From: Paulownia fortunei
Lineage: Eukaryota > Streptophyta > Magnoliopsida > Lamiales > Paulowniaceae
Direction: 5' to 3'
Assembly: GCA_019321725.1 (NCBI GenBank)
Contig: CM033112.1
Location: 24,024,509-24,088,508 of the forward strand
Length of the DNA: 64,000 nt
The position numbers and the translations under genes are program-made. Position 1 is the first letter of the stretch. Each line of letters starts with the position of its first letter. Below are positions 1 to 12,179 of the stretch, piece by piece. Under the pieces are notes generated by a model. The model ran no database searches, was not told the DNA's origin, and worked only from the letters and a program-made list of their open reading frames with translations.

Positions 1-2084
1 CGAAGAAGGTCAAGGGTGCAATTTACTGCTGGTTTCTTCAAGATGACACATAAAAGAGACCTCCAACCACAATCACATATTAACAGCAGCCTTTTGTAAT
101 CTGCATTTGACAAAAATGATGTGAGGAAAAAGGGATACGAGAAAGCCTCTTGAAATAGCATATTGAAAGTGCTCCAGGGCAATACTAAAAGAGTGGGCCA
201 TACTTCAAATAGATGTGTGACTTAGGCTAGTTTTATTTCCACAAATGAGGAAGGTCTCAATTTGGATTTAATGTAACATGCCTCGGGGGCTACTTTATTT
301 AGTCTGGAATGTCAAAGTATGTCATATTCGTGTCTCTAGAATATCGAAACAAAATGATTGAAGCACAACAAAAACATGGAGAACAAATAGGCATAAAAGA
401 AGAATGCAGAAATGGAAAACAAGAATTCCCAATAAGTATCCAATATCTAAACTCAAGCATCAGTGTCCATCCCACCTCTAGTTGGCATAGTTGTTAAAAG
501 GGGAAAACAAGGAAAAAAGATAAAGACAAGTGAAAAAGACTTGGCACTGGGAGATGTAGAACTCACTAGTCCTGAAGACGTGAGCTTTCAGAATCCAGCT
601 CATCTAAGCCTCTGCGATCCAATGAAAATGGTGAATGATGGTGGTGCTGGCAGACTGAACAAATCTTCACCTAGGAGAGGAAGGTTGTCCAGTGATGCAT
701 GCCTGGAAGGAGGTGGAGAAAACAGCACCAATTGGAATGATGAAGAGAAGTAATTGTGATTACCATGTCCAACGCTGACTTGTACAGGTGATGCAAGTGA
801 TGAAGATGGAGATCTATTACTATTTTCCAATCCATGGATTTTAATTATTGTGTTTGTGTACTTGTAAGCATGACCAAACGGTCACTGAATCTATCGTTCA
901 GATTTGATAGCAGAAAATGCAACTATAACTTTCATTCTCCAAGGCAATCAATTTGATCTAGACATTAAAGTTCTGATTGTTGATCCAACCCCTGGATCCT
1001 CTCAAAAAAATAAAAACTAAAAAATAATAATAATAAAAAAATCTTCTAATTTCTCAATCTGTGTGTAAAAACTGACTTTAACTGCACAGCTGCACAAGAT
1101 GGCTTCAGTCACGAGTCCAGTGCATGGAAATGAAATATAGAAGTAAAAATGGTCTCAGCTTCCTACATGTGGAATCATGGATGGAAACCATGCAGTTAGA
1201 TGCCTCATCATACACATAACACGCCAGAAGACATATAGTATCTTTGGCTCAATCCTAAAGGAAGATACGCACATCAGTTTCAATCCTTTAAAAAAAGGGC
1301 ATACCATTCTTCAGAGATCCAGCTCAAAGGTGTACACAATGATTAGATTCATTTGAGTACCAAATCTCTCTGATTGAGGACTTGATTTACCTGCTCAAAA
1401 GATAGAAAAATAAAATAAAAAATCAAGCGAGTTTCTGATTAACCAACAAAATGAGTATGTGTTTCAAAGTAGAAACAAGAATGAAGCCATGTAATGCTTG
1501 TGTTAAAGTTACCTATAAGATCATAGACAATAGGAATGAAGAGTATTCTGAAAAAAGCTCCATCATCTAGGCAGTGTTCACAAAAGGTAGGCATTCATCT
1601 GAAAATAGTAAAAAGGTATATAACCAATCATAGTCCTGCCGCTCCATACATGAATTAGAAAACACGAATATAATTGTACTTTGTATCTTATGGTGATAGT
1701 TTTACAACCAAATAACACTAGAGAGGTTCTTCATGAAATCAATGTCTTAATCACCGAAGTACAATGAATATTAAGAGCACATTTCATCAAAGCTAGAAGA
1801 GATGACACTTCAAGTATTAGCACGGATCACATCCACTTCTATCAGCATTTCAAAACGATAACAGAAACCAATAGATGCCAAGCTCATAATTATAAATGTT
1901 TTCAAAGCCTATACTCATCTGGACTAATTTATTAGATACAAGACGAACTAAGTGATAATTACAATACCTTTTAAAGAGAGACTTCAACTTCTCTTTAACA
2001 CAAGGGCATAGAGACTTTGTTGCTTTATGAGCCCGGCAACTTTTCCAGAAAAGAAGAAAAACCAAGTTTCTTCACTTAGTGTAC
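1..2084. other. Left flank; no secure gene; possible terminal exon on minus strand at 567-830
   Basis: No gene can be called with confidence. Bases just below 2085 are probably the 3' UTR of the minus-strand PPR gene. On the minus strand at about 567-830 two overlapping frames each look weakly coding. One gives a Ser/Pro-rich peptide with PPPSRHASLDNLPLLGED. Another, nearer the 3' end, gives SPFSLDRRGLDELDSESS and a stop at about 567. A frame change between them would join the two into one C-terminus. The opposite strand also carries an open frame at 463-753, so the signal is ambiguous. It could be the last exon of a gene, a broken gene or chance. Confidence 0.25.
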
Positions 2085-4082
2085 TCAACCCACTGAGACA
2101 ATAGCATCTGAGAGGTCATCAGAGCTGGACGTGCCAAGGTCTAGAACATCCTGGTGATCAGTCTTTGAACTGAAACTGGCATAGTCACCAGTGTCATGTC
2201 CATTGACCAACAAAACCTGTTCCACTTTAGGCAACAAACCCGAATTTTTTCGCAACTCAAAAAGGAGATTAAAAGTTAAAAGAGAGTTGGGAGAGTCACA
2301 CAAAAGGTTTTTCATCCATTTGTAGGTGTGATAGTCTATTTCAATATGTCTATCAACCATTTCTTGCAGGACATGTTTAACCATGTTAACATCCCTATCC
2401 TTACAGAAACCAGACAGTATCAGGTTATATGAGCGCTTATTTGGAGCTACATCCATCTCCTTCATCTGGCTAAATAAAGCATAAGCCTCTTCCATCTGAC
2501 CACCCCTGATAAGTCCATCAATGGCAACATTGTATGACACAACATCAAGTGGGAACTTTTCTGCAACAGCTTTCCTGAATAATCTCATAGCTTTGTGAAA
2601 GCTACCTGATTTTGTAAGCCCATTAATCATTATAGTATGAATGTGAGCATCAACGCCTGGATAGCTGCGAATAATTCCATGGTACACATTAACTGCCTCA
2701 TGTGTCCTACCTAATCTGCACAGTGCACTCAGCACTCCAGCAAAACTATATTTATCCGGTAGAAACCCTCTGTCTATGATGTCATTATAAAACTCAACAG
2801 CACCATCTGGATAACCAGCTTTGCAGAAATAACTTAGAAGGCAGTTGCAAACTACCAAGTCAGGTTGTATGGCTAGTCCGCTGGTTAGTAAAGGTAGAAG
2901 AACATACTGTCTGGATAAACAAATAGTAGACACGAGAGAAGAAAAAGTATAAACATCAGGCATTAGTCTTCGTTCTCTCAAACTGGAGAAAACTTCAAAT
3001 GCATCCTCATACCATCCCATCTTAGAGAGACAATCAATTAATACATTACAAAGAACCAGATCAGGAAAACATCCTTTCGATTCCAGAGTGCCAAGGATTT
3101 CAAATGCCTTGCTGGGCATCCGAGATTCCAAGAATCCTTTAATCAATGATGTGCACGTCACAATGTTTGGTGAACAACCAATCTCAACCATTTTCTCTAG
3201 TAAATAAGCCGCAACCTCAATCTGGCCGGATTTGCAGAAACCATCTATCAATATGCTCCAAACATTCACAGAGACATGTGCACCCAAAACCATCATCATG
3301 CCTAAAAACTGTAAGGCCTCCTCCAACCTAGCAAATTTGCAGAAACAATTCAACACCAATGTATAGGTATTGGGGTTCATATAATAACCCTTCATCAACA
3401 TACACCTAAGCACACCTTTAACATTATCGACGTCACTAAGTCTGCACAAATTACAAATGGCAATGTTAAAGCTCAAGAAATTGGGGGCCTGGGTCTCCTC
3501 CAAAAACCTGAGGGCCGCATCCACATGCCTAATTTTGAACAATACATCCATAACAATGTTCCGTGCATATGTATTTGGAATGTAACCATAATTACTCATC
3601 TCTTCAAAAGCCTCCAATACCATATCATACATAGCTCCGCACCAATAAATTCTCATCAAAAGCAACCAAGTTTGGGCTTTTGTGACGCAACCAATAGTCT
3701 CCAACTCCTGAACAATCCCTTTCACAGTTCCACATCTGTGGGTTAAGTTAGAAACCACGCTTACCATGTGATGAAAAGTGGGTTTGTCATGGAAGTAATA
3801 GGGTTGCCGTGCACACCAGAGGAAAAAGCTCAGAGCAATTAAATCAGAAGGGCAGTTTTGTATAGTGGTTAGCACGATGTGAGGAGTGAGAAAGGTGGTT
3901 TTGGGAGTCTGGCTGAGTTGTTCTTGATTGCTAAAAGATATGAAGGGGAATGATTTATGAGGCTTGCTATCTGTGGGGCATTTAATTGGTGAAGCAAGAT
4001 GGTGAACTGCAGCGAAAGACTGTGACTTGGACGTAAAAAATGTATTCTTTGCAAGGAATTTGAGCCTCCATCTCCATGTCAT
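2085..4082 (-). CDS. P-class pentatricopeptide repeat protein, intronless
   Basis: The product is an organelle-type RNA-binding PPR protein. Proteins of this family bind single-stranded organellar RNA and act in its splicing, stability or translation; the target of this one is unknown. The frame is open from 4178, but I start at the Met at 4082, giving 665 residues. That start yields a basic, Ser-rich, acid-poor N-terminus (MTWRWRLKFLAKNTFFTSKS) typical of a mitochondrial presequence, whereas the 32-residue extension is acidic and not presequence-like. About a dozen 35-residue repeats follow, with signatures such as VWSILIDGFCKSGQIEVAAY, VVSYNVAIDGLIRGGQMEEA and SYNLILSGFCKDRDVNMVKH. No E, E+ or DYW extension is seen. 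The C-terminus is a Ser/Asp-rich tail. It is divergent from DWF5. The Arabidopsis relative is, from memory, At1g16830. Confidence 0.94.
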   Translation of the reverse strand: MTWRWRLKFLAKNTFFTSKSQSFAAVHHLASPIKCPTDSKPHKSFPFISFSNQEQLSQTPKTTFLTPHIVLTTIQNCPSDLIALSFFLWCARQPYYFHDKPTFHHMVSVVSNLTHRCGTVKGIVQELETIGCVTKAQTWLLLMRIYWCGAMYDMVLEAFEEMSNYGYIPNTYARNIVMDVLFKIRHVDAALRFLEETQAPNFLSFNIAICNLCRLSDVDNVKGVLRCMLMKGYYMNPNTYTLVLNCFCKFARLEEALQFLGMMMVLGAHVSVNVWSILIDGFCKSGQIEVAAYLLEKMVEIGCSPNIVTCTSLIKGFLESRMPSKAFEILGTLESKGCFPDLVLCNVLIDCLSKMGWYEDAFEVFSSLRERRLMPDVYTFSSLVSTICLSRQYVLLPLLTSGLAIQPDLVVCNCLLSYFCKAGYPDGAVEFYNDIIDRGFLPDKYSFAGVLSALCRLGRTHEAVNVYHGIIRSYPGVDAHIHTIMINGLTKSGSFHKAMRLFRKAVAEKFPLDVVSYNVAIDGLIRGGQMEEAYALFSQMKEMDVAPNKRSYNLILSGFCKDRDVNMVKHVLQEMVDRHIEIDYHTYKWMKNLLCDSPNSLLTFNLLFELRKNSGLLPKVEQVLLVNGHDTGDYASFSSKTDHQDVLDLGTSSSDDLSDAIVSVG

Positions 4083-4940
4083 TTCCCGTTTGTTTTTCCG
4101 AACAGTTGAAAGGAAGCATAAATGATGAAAAACCCCCGAAGGGTCTGTGTCAAAAAATGAAATATCCGCAGAACACAAAGGTCAATAAAAACAGTATTAG
4201 GTATTAATAGTACCTGGCCGCTTTCCCGATGGATAGCTCCACCTTTACATACCTCCCAAAACGAGAAGTTGGTAGGCGGCGGACGGCGGGAAGATGGCGG
4301 AGGTTTGATTGGGATCGGAGTCTCAGAAGCATTTCTATAAACGGCCCATGTTGGAGAGGAGGCAGCCCAGGTCCAATTCCAAGTAGCCCAATCAGCCCAG
4401 ATTATAACCAAATTAAACTGTTGGGATTTTTGTTTTTTTGATAAGAAACTGTTCGGATTTGATTAAAATATCCAATCTCATTAAATTAAAATAAATTAGA
4501 TTAATCGTAATATTTTTGAATGAAGTAGGTTTGAGCGTGAGGATGAAATTCAGGTGTTCCTGGAAGTGGGGGAGATTAGATTATAGATAGCCCCACAACG
4601 CTGTGTAAGCAGTAGGAAAGCTCAGTGAAAAGGAAGTCACTGAATTCGGCTTTGAATTTTTTGTTTTATTTTTTTTTATTTTACTTGTATTTTGTATTTT
4701 GGATAAATCATACTCAAATAATAAAACACATATTTATCTATAAATACACGTTATATATTCATACAATAAAATAAAAAAAATAGGACACAATAATTGAAGC
4801 CACTGAATTCCTACATGCTAATGACCTAATAATGTACTTACACCAACCCGACTTCAATAAAGTAGGTATGAGCGTGACAATTATTTCTTGTTTTTCCATT
4901 ATTTTTTTTAGCCTCTCTCTATATATATATGTGTGTTCAT

Positions 4941-4988
4941 AAAAAAAAAAAGAAAAAAAGAAAAAAAGAAAAAAAGAAAAAAAGAAAA
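4941..4988. repeat. A7G polypurine minisatellite
   Basis: An all-purine tract made of repeated runs of about seven A followed by one G. It lies between a TATA-like sequence and the G-box of the DWF5 upstream region. Poly(dA)-like tracts exclude nucleosomes, so a promoter role is possible but not shown. Confidence 0.75.
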
Positions 4989-5014
4989 ACAGAAAGGAAG
5001 AAGAACCATAGAGT

Positions 5015-5020
5015 CACGTG
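5015..5020. promoter_or_regulatory. G-box (CACGTG) upstream of DWF5
   Basis: A perfect CACGTG core in the context agtcacgtgatc, about 195 bases upstream of the DWF5 start codon. G-boxes are bound by bHLH and bZIP factors, and brassinosteroid-responsive BZR-type factors can also bind E/G-box cores. Function here is inferred only from sequence and position. Confidence 0.4.
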
Positions 5021-5212
5021 ATCCTTACGAGCGGGCATGTGACTGCCTGAAATATCTAATGCCCATTTTTCCACCGTGATTCTGTTTTTTCCATAAACAA
5101 ATAAAATAAACTGTCTTGTGAAACAACTGGCATTTGGTTTGATTTTGCAGTCTTCTTTAGTCCGACTTCTGAACTCTCAGTGGGGAGGAGGAGGAGAAGA
5201 AGAAGAAGAAGA

Positions 5213-8200
5213 ATGGGGTCAGAGTCGAAGATGGTGCACTCACCCATGGTCACATACGCCTCCATGCTATCCCTCCTCTCTCTCTGCCCGCCTTTTGTTA
5301 TTCTCCTGTGAGTTTTCTCTTCCTTTTTTGATCTCTTGATCTGCTTTTCCTCCGTTGTTCTTTCATTTCCATTCAAGATTCAAGAGGTGGCCTTCTCTGA
5401 AGAATCATTTTTTAATTAATTAGTACTAAGGCTGGTGGGAATTACTCTGTCTGCATACTGCGCTAGATCAGTTCTGAATCATGCACCAAGATTGAATCAA
5501 CTTTGGCTATTGGGACCTCTTTATGATCTGCCTTTGAACACTTTCTTGATTGAATATGCCTCAGATTAGTGCTAGACTTATATGATTGGATTTGCCGCAA
5601 TAATTCTTCGAAATCAGATTTAAACTTGAACTTTAACCAGTAGTTGCCAATGACTTAATTAGATACGGTAACGCATAATAGTTTGTTCCGAGTGCATTTC
5701 CTCGGTCTGATATTATGTTCTCTTAGTATTTGGTGAGCTCATTCGGATATGATTGAACTGCACGCAGATGGTATACTATGGTACATGCCGATGGGTCTGT
5801 ATTGCAAACATGGGATTATCTAAGGCAGCATGGCCTGCAGGGATTCATCAATATCTGGCCAAAACCCACTGCAACTGCATGGAAGATCATTGCTTGTTAT
5901 GCGGCATTTGAGGCTGCACTTCAGCTTTTGCTCCCCGGGAAAAGGGTTGAGGGCCCAATATCACCTGCTGGAAATAGGCCCATCTACAAGGTAGTATCGC
6001 CACATGATTATGGTGAAAAAATAGAGGTTTTGAATTTTTTTTTGGTTTGCCTCATCTCTGTATACGTTACAATGCTTTCTAGGAGTATTATGACTAAGCA
6101 ATGCCTAACTTTGATATCTTTTATTCTGCAAGATTGAAACCAAAGTTAGGATAATTGGTGAATATTGATTTTTTTCGGCTTCAATTTTGGTCTCATGGAC
6201 CTTTCACCATCTACTTTTTGCAGGCTAATGGTGTTTTAGCATATGCAGTAACGCTGGTTACATATCTTGGCCTCTGGTGGTAAGAACTTTCTTCAAGAAT
6301 TTGCTAGCAACTGTCAAATTGAGTTTCTTAAGAACTTTCTTCATGAGTATCATAAATGCTGCTTTTCTGCTTGCTTAGGAGACAATGAGTCTTGAAAAGG
6401 TTAATTGCTTAAAACACATGGACATGAAGGTGTAGTAGATCTTGTTGAAAATGTCAGATCATGTATGATTCTTGATTATCAAATCATTTTCATAACTTGC
6501 TGATTATAACTAATGTTTTAAGCTATTGAAACTTTTTAACAGCTAAGTAAGATGCTTTTGTTTATAATCTGCTTAGGGAGTTCATGAGAAGTTTTCTTGC
6601 TCTTTATTTCTCCATTTACCTTTCCGTGCTTGGTTTATGAGTATGTCTTGCACTGTTCCTCAGGTTTGGGATTTTCAACCCCACAATAGTTTATGACCAT
6701 TTGGGAGAGATATTTTCTGCACTCATCTTTGGAAGCTTTGTCTTCTGTATTTTCTTGTACATCAAAGTAAGTGTTCATGGCCATATTCATGTAACTCTAA
6801 TTTTCTTCTTGTTCTCAAGCGTATAAATAATTTTCTGACACCTGTTACATCTGTTCAAGGGTCAACTTGCGCCATCTTCAACTGATTCTGGGTCATCAGG
6901 AAATATAATTATTGATTTCTATTGGGTGAGAACTGCGGCTGCTTTCAACATTGCAATTTATCTTTCACCCTCTACAGACTTAGCTATCTGCCTTATGGAT
7001 ATTTAGCACCAAAAGAGAAAGAAACTTATAAGGGAATGGTTGGAATATTTTTAGATATAATAAATGTGCAATTTAAAAGCTGAATTTCTAGAATACATGT
7101 ACCAAATTAGAGACTTGATGCTCTTTCCTTTTCTTCTTTTTCAGGGAATGGAGCTGTATCCTCGTATTGGCAAGAACTTTGATATCAAAGTTTTTACGAA
7201 CTGCAGATTTGGGATGATGTCCTGGGCTGTTCTTGCTGTGACCTATTGCATAAAGCAGGTATATACCATTAATTATTCTGATACTACAGTGTAAATAACC
7301 TGTAACTTGACCTTTTTTCTAAGTGTTTCTACATTTGTGGTCATCCCCCTCCCTGCGTGTCAGTTTTACACGGGCACAAAGTCCCAAATGGCCAATCTCA
7401 TCTAATCAGGCAGCAACTGAGCTAAAAATCTTGTAAATTTCTTTTCTATTTTGTCAGCCAAATAATTTTGCTTCCATGCTGGTTTTTCACATTTTTTTGC
7501 CTACATTGGCATATTGATGGATCACACTTCCTGGGTGTCTTAACTTCTTTGTTTTGTTTCTAAGTCCTCAAACGCAATGACTGATATCCATGGAAACTTG
7601 GTCTTCTTTTGTGATTGTATATCTTAATTTTGCTCTACTTTTATTATCTGAAAATTTCACAATTCACTTCTGATGGGTGCTCTATTTACTTTCCATGCAG
7701 TATGAAACATATGGGAGGGTGGCTGATTCTATGCTGGTTAACACGATATTAATGTTGGTGTATGTAACAAAATTCTTCTGGTGGGAAGCTGGATATTGGA
7801 ACACAATGGATATTGCTCATGATAGAGGTCTGCTTTGTTTTTGCTTTTTATTTATCCTGATTGCCCATGTTTCCCCCATTATGTTGTGATTGGTGGTTAA
7901 TCTTGCCATAAATGGAAATTTCTCAATGCATTTGCAGCTGGCTTTTACATATGTTGGGGATGCTTGGTCTGGGTCCCATCTGTGTACACTTCTCCTGGCA
8001 TGTACCTTGTCAATCACCCAGTAACTCTTGGAGTTCAGGTATCTCATACCCCTGCTATTGACTTTCTTTGTGCCCGTTTGTGCCGAATAAGATTGAGATG
8101 GTTAAAGGAATCTGCAATATGACCATTAAAACATAGTTTTGTGGTGCTAAACATCTCCTCTGCCTTATTTCATTTCAGTGGAGTTTGGATCAACTTAATT

Positions 8201-10818
8201 TTGAGTCAAAATGCTCATATTTTCAATTTCAGTTTCCTAGCAATTAGTCGAATGGGGTTCATAGTAATTGAAATTTTTTGGCTACTATCACTGCCTCCCT
8301 ACTTCCATTTTGCATTAGGTATTTAGGAATTATTTGAGTTTCCACATAGGACAATATAACACAATCAAATTATAATTTCTTTTCGGACTTATTCACCCCA
8401 AAATGAAGATGATCGGAGCTGAGTTCAACTATATTTGTAATTGTGAATGCTAGTGGATTTTTAAACGTTTCTTTTCTGCTAGAAATGATTGGGTTCGATG
8501 TCCAAGAGGGCCTACCATGAACGAAAACTCAGGAATTTTGCTTACTTTTTGCCATCTGGACAACTGTTTTTGGTTTCCAATAGTGTCGAGAGCAATGGTT
8601 TTATGCCAAGGCCAATACATGGCAATATTCAGTTATCTTACTTGAACACCATACATTTTTACTCTGCCATAGCTGTCTGGAAGAACAGCATTTCTTGTGA
8701 TCTTGCGTGTTTAGGACTTCTTCTGGACAGCAATGGGAAAAAGAGACATATTTTGATGGCATCGAACCCAAATTGCAAAATGCTGAAAACTTGAATATTA
8801 TTTAAAATATGTTGTAATTTATTTATCTTGCATTTTTCTATTTTTAGAGTAAAAGTAATGTTGGCCTTCGTCACATGCATCTTGTTTTACCAACTGAAAA
8901 TCCAATACTAATGTTCTCCAGAATTAGGTTGAGAAAAGCAAAAATACTGTCACCTGAATTAGGAGAGCAGAACCGTACACCACATTCAAAGCTAAAGGAT
9001 TTGAACACTTTTTTTGGAGCCCTTGGCAAATTTATATTAATTACATTGATAAATCTTTTGTAATAATTTTTTACTGATAATGAATGAAGAGAACAAAGTA
9101 TGTTTTATGTTCATATCCTGCTTTGCTTAAACAGTGAGTGTCGTGTCTCTAACATGTCCTTGATTATCCTATTATGCAGCTTGCTCTCTATATACTTGTA
9201 GCAGGCATTCTCTGCATATATATAAACTATGACTGTGACAGGCAAAGGCAAGAATTTCGCAGGACAAACGGCAAATGCTTGGTTTGGGGAAAAGCGCCAT
9301 CCAAGGTACCAGTGATAGCACTGACAACTGGCAGAGATCAAACCTGCTCTATGCTGTTAATTGGGACATCATTATTATATTTTCTTTGGAATTCTTATGT
9401 CTATTGGGTGAAAGAGTTATTAAATTGTTAAATTTTTTTTTATATAGATTGTTGCCTCATACACAACCACTTCGGGTGAGACGAAAACCAGCCTTTTACT
9501 GACATCAGGATGGTAAGTTATGTTTCATCTTTTGCGAGCAGTGAATAACTGTAAAAGTTGGTTCCAAAGAGCATATATAACTTGTCCTCCTTGGTCTCTC
9601 CTTATCAGCCGCATTTCCTCTTGGGCAAAATCAAATATCTATCATATGAAGACTTAGTGGAAATAAAGATGCCCTGGCAGGGGTGTCTGGAAATTTAGAA
9701 TACACCAATTCATTAGGTTTTGGCAATTCACTAACAAATACTGGATAGCTGAAAGCTCAAATTTTAAAAGCTAGTGGGGGTACATTTAATTGTGCTCCAC
9801 ATGCATTGCTTGCTTGCAGCTTACTAGTTGCTTGTTCAGTTCTCTTGTCCTTGAGCATTAGCTTGATGCTATGTTATCGTGTGGTCACAATATTTTATTA
9901 CGACATAGTTGATATTTTTAACCGTGGTTGAGCATGACATAGTTATAAAGGAAACCAGAGAATTAAATCATGAAATAGTGTCTACTGTTTTGTGGTTTAC
10001 GCAGGTGGGGCTTAGCTCGTCACTTCCATTATGTGCCGGAGATCCTGGGGGCCTTCTTTTGGACCGTACCAGCTCTGTTTAACCATGTAAGCTGTTAAAC
10101 AATGCGTTGGTTGCTTTTTCTTTCTCTTTGATCTCCCCCTCCTCCCAGTGTAATAGTTTCTAATTTGTATCTTCTATTTAATTGTCTTCTTCTGTTTTTA
10201 CTTGCAGTTTCTGCCTTACTTTTATGTGGTGTTCCTAACAATTCTTCTTTTTGATCGAGCTAAAAGGGATGATGATCGATGCAAATCAAAGTAAGCACAC
10301 ATAACCTTCATATTTTATTAGCATCTTCTATGAGATTCGCAGATGTGAACAATTATAAAACTAATTTCTTTATCAATCTTGTTATGACACTTTACAACTT
10401 CTACAATTCATTATATAAAATTTGCTTTTTCTTCTCTGATTTTGCTTATCAATGTTCTCAAGCTTTGAGCGAGTGATTTCTTTGGTCGAATGTGACTTAA
10501 GTAATAGGAGTAATGTTTTACCACTTGCTGCATATAGTGTCTTCTTGTGTTGTTAGCTTCCCTAAATGTTATACAAAGGACAATTAAACTGCCAAGGGGT
10601 CTTTTTTTTCAGTTGATCATTTTGCTCACAAACCATGAAATGGTGGTGAGGTTTAACTTTATTTGTTGATGCAAAAAATATGCTAGCCTTGGTCAATATT
10701 GTCTTAAAGCTTGCAAGTGGAAAATTTGACGGAAAAAAATGCTGCTGGCAGGTACGGCAAGTACTGGAAGTTATATTGCGAGAAGGTTCCTTACAGGGTT
10801 GTACCTGGAATTTACTGA
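5213..10818 (+). CDS. DWF5: Sterol delta-7 reductase (7-dehydrocholesterol reductase, DWARF5)
   Basis: This NADPH-dependent ER membrane enzyme reduces the C7-C8 double bond of delta-5,7 sterols and so feeds sterol and brassinosteroid synthesis. Coding exons: 5213-5307, 5768-5990, 6224-6279, 6664-6766, 6860-6925, 7145-7258, 7701-7827, 7938-8038, 9180-9305, 9448-9512, 10005-10086, 10208-10290, 10752-10818. All junctions are GT..AG and keep frame, giving 435 residues against about 432 in Arabidopsis. Family motifs are LLPGKRVEGPISPAGNRP, the ERG4/ERG24-type block GMELYPRIGK, the hydrophobic block WWEAGYWNTMDIAHDRAG, the signature SGWWGLARHFHYVPE, and the C-terminal YGKYWKLYCEKVPYRV ending GIY. 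Several membrane-spanning segments are evident. A second in-frame Met lies six codons after the chosen start. The longest intron (8039-9179) shows no gene. Confidence 0.97.
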
Positions 10819-12179
10819 GAATCTGCAGTGGTGGAATCCAATGTTACCTTAAATCATCAATTACTAGATATCATGACCCTTGAGGAGTGACAAACAGGAC
10901 TGATGTTTTCAGTTTTATGTTAGTAACAAGGGGACTTGTAATAGATCTTATCCAGTAACTGATGCTTCAGTTTTTGTAGAAAACTGTGATTTTAGTGGCT
11001 CATTTGGTAAAGATGAACATTTGTTATGTGCCGAAAAAAAAAGTTAGATTATCGAAACTGCTCCCCTGCTTCCCACCTGAATATGTAGGTAAAGCCAGTG
11101 AGTGACAGGAAAACCAAGTGGGGATTTTTTGCTGGAGTGAGCCCAGTGCTTTACAAAGTTTACTTTATAAAACAAGTTGCAAACGACAAGTAATCCTCAC
11201 AAAACCTTCAAACCAAGAAACTTTTAGAAAATAAGGAATAAACAATCAACTTTTAGAATTTGCTGGTTCTGCCTCTTGGAAAACAATCATGTAGAAATGT
11301 CATTCAACAGATAAAAGAACATTCAGGCATGACAACTAAGCAACTGATGATGAACATAGGCAGGTTTCGGTCTCCAGTTGTTGAAGTTCGCAATCATATT
11401 ATTCACTGACCCTACACATACTTCCGACTGTAGGGAAAAACACCTCATCCACCTTTGAGGGAAACATGCCGTTCCAAAGCTTCAAATATCCAACATATAA
11501 TTTCAGATATATGAATTGTCATATAAACAATTCTCAACTTCACAAGAAATCATCTTTGTTAGATAAATAACCATTAGAAGCATCAAAAAAGTGAATTGAC
11601 ACAAAGTTAATCATTGTGCTATACAGACATGGTGCTCAAGCATCAACTGCAGAGAAAATGGACATTGTGCAGACATGGTGCTCAAGCATTAACTGCGGAG
11701 AAAATGGAGATTGTGTAGCTTTCTTGCGATCGAGTAAATTGACACGAAGCTAGTTGTTGTGCGATACAAACATGGTGCTCATCATTAACTGCAGAGAAAA
11801 TGGACATCGTGTAGCTTTCTTAAGCTCCTTACCTGCTATTGATGTTTGGGACTTTTGTCTTCCAGGACAATTGAGAAGAGGGGGAGTGTGAACCAGAAAA
11901 TGTGACACAGAAAACATGAATGTTTATGTGGTACTTGCTTTATGCAGTAGGTCTCAACAAGAAGAGCCCTAAAGATATCTATACAAAGTGCAAGCCAATA
12001 CGAGCATATATCTTATCCACTGCAAGAGGTTCATATCTTTATCTAATCCCGTTGCTTCTATTACAACTTAAGGAGGTTGTGTGTTTCCTTTTCGAGAGTT
12101 CCTCATAGTTATTTTTTTTTATTTTAAACACAAAAAGTGCCAGGCATCAATTTAATCACAAGGCGTGGCAGTAAAATTA
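10819..12179. other. DWF5 downstream region with local repeats
   Basis: The first few hundred bases are probably the DWF5 3' UTR. No gene is supported further on. A partially duplicated block lies at 11591-11822 (separate entry). The stretch 11920-12108 has a short open frame with no recognisable motif. The decayed DWF5 copy begins at about 12180. Confidence 0.5.
11591..11822. repeat. Degenerate tandem repeat, three copies of a roughly 45-bp core
   Basis: The core word acatggtgctca, followed by an attaactgcagagaaaatgg-like sequence, occurs three times, near 11627, 11673 and 11770. The first and third copies are also preceded by related sequence (aattgacacaaag and aattgacacgaag), so a larger unit of about 145 bp was duplicated and one core was then added. 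It lies downstream of DWF5 and has no coding sense. Confidence 0.8.

Larger units (their letters stand above)
4083..5212. promoter_or_regulatory. Divergent intergenic region between PPR and DWF5 genes
   Basis: This 1.1-kb region must hold the promoters of both the minus-strand PPR gene and plus-strand DWF5. Visible elements are a TATA-like run at about 4919-4930, an A-rich polypurine minisatellite of roughly A7G units at about 4941-4988, and a palindromic G-box at 5015-5020. A GAA/GAG-rich purine tract (about 5185-5213) runs up to the DWF5 start codon. The part near 4480-4800 is very AT-rich and shows no gene. Confidence 0.6.

Noticed and set aside
4083..4178. Upstream Met at 4178 as PPR start
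   Set aside because: The added 32 residues are acidic and would mask a good organelle presequence starting at 4082.
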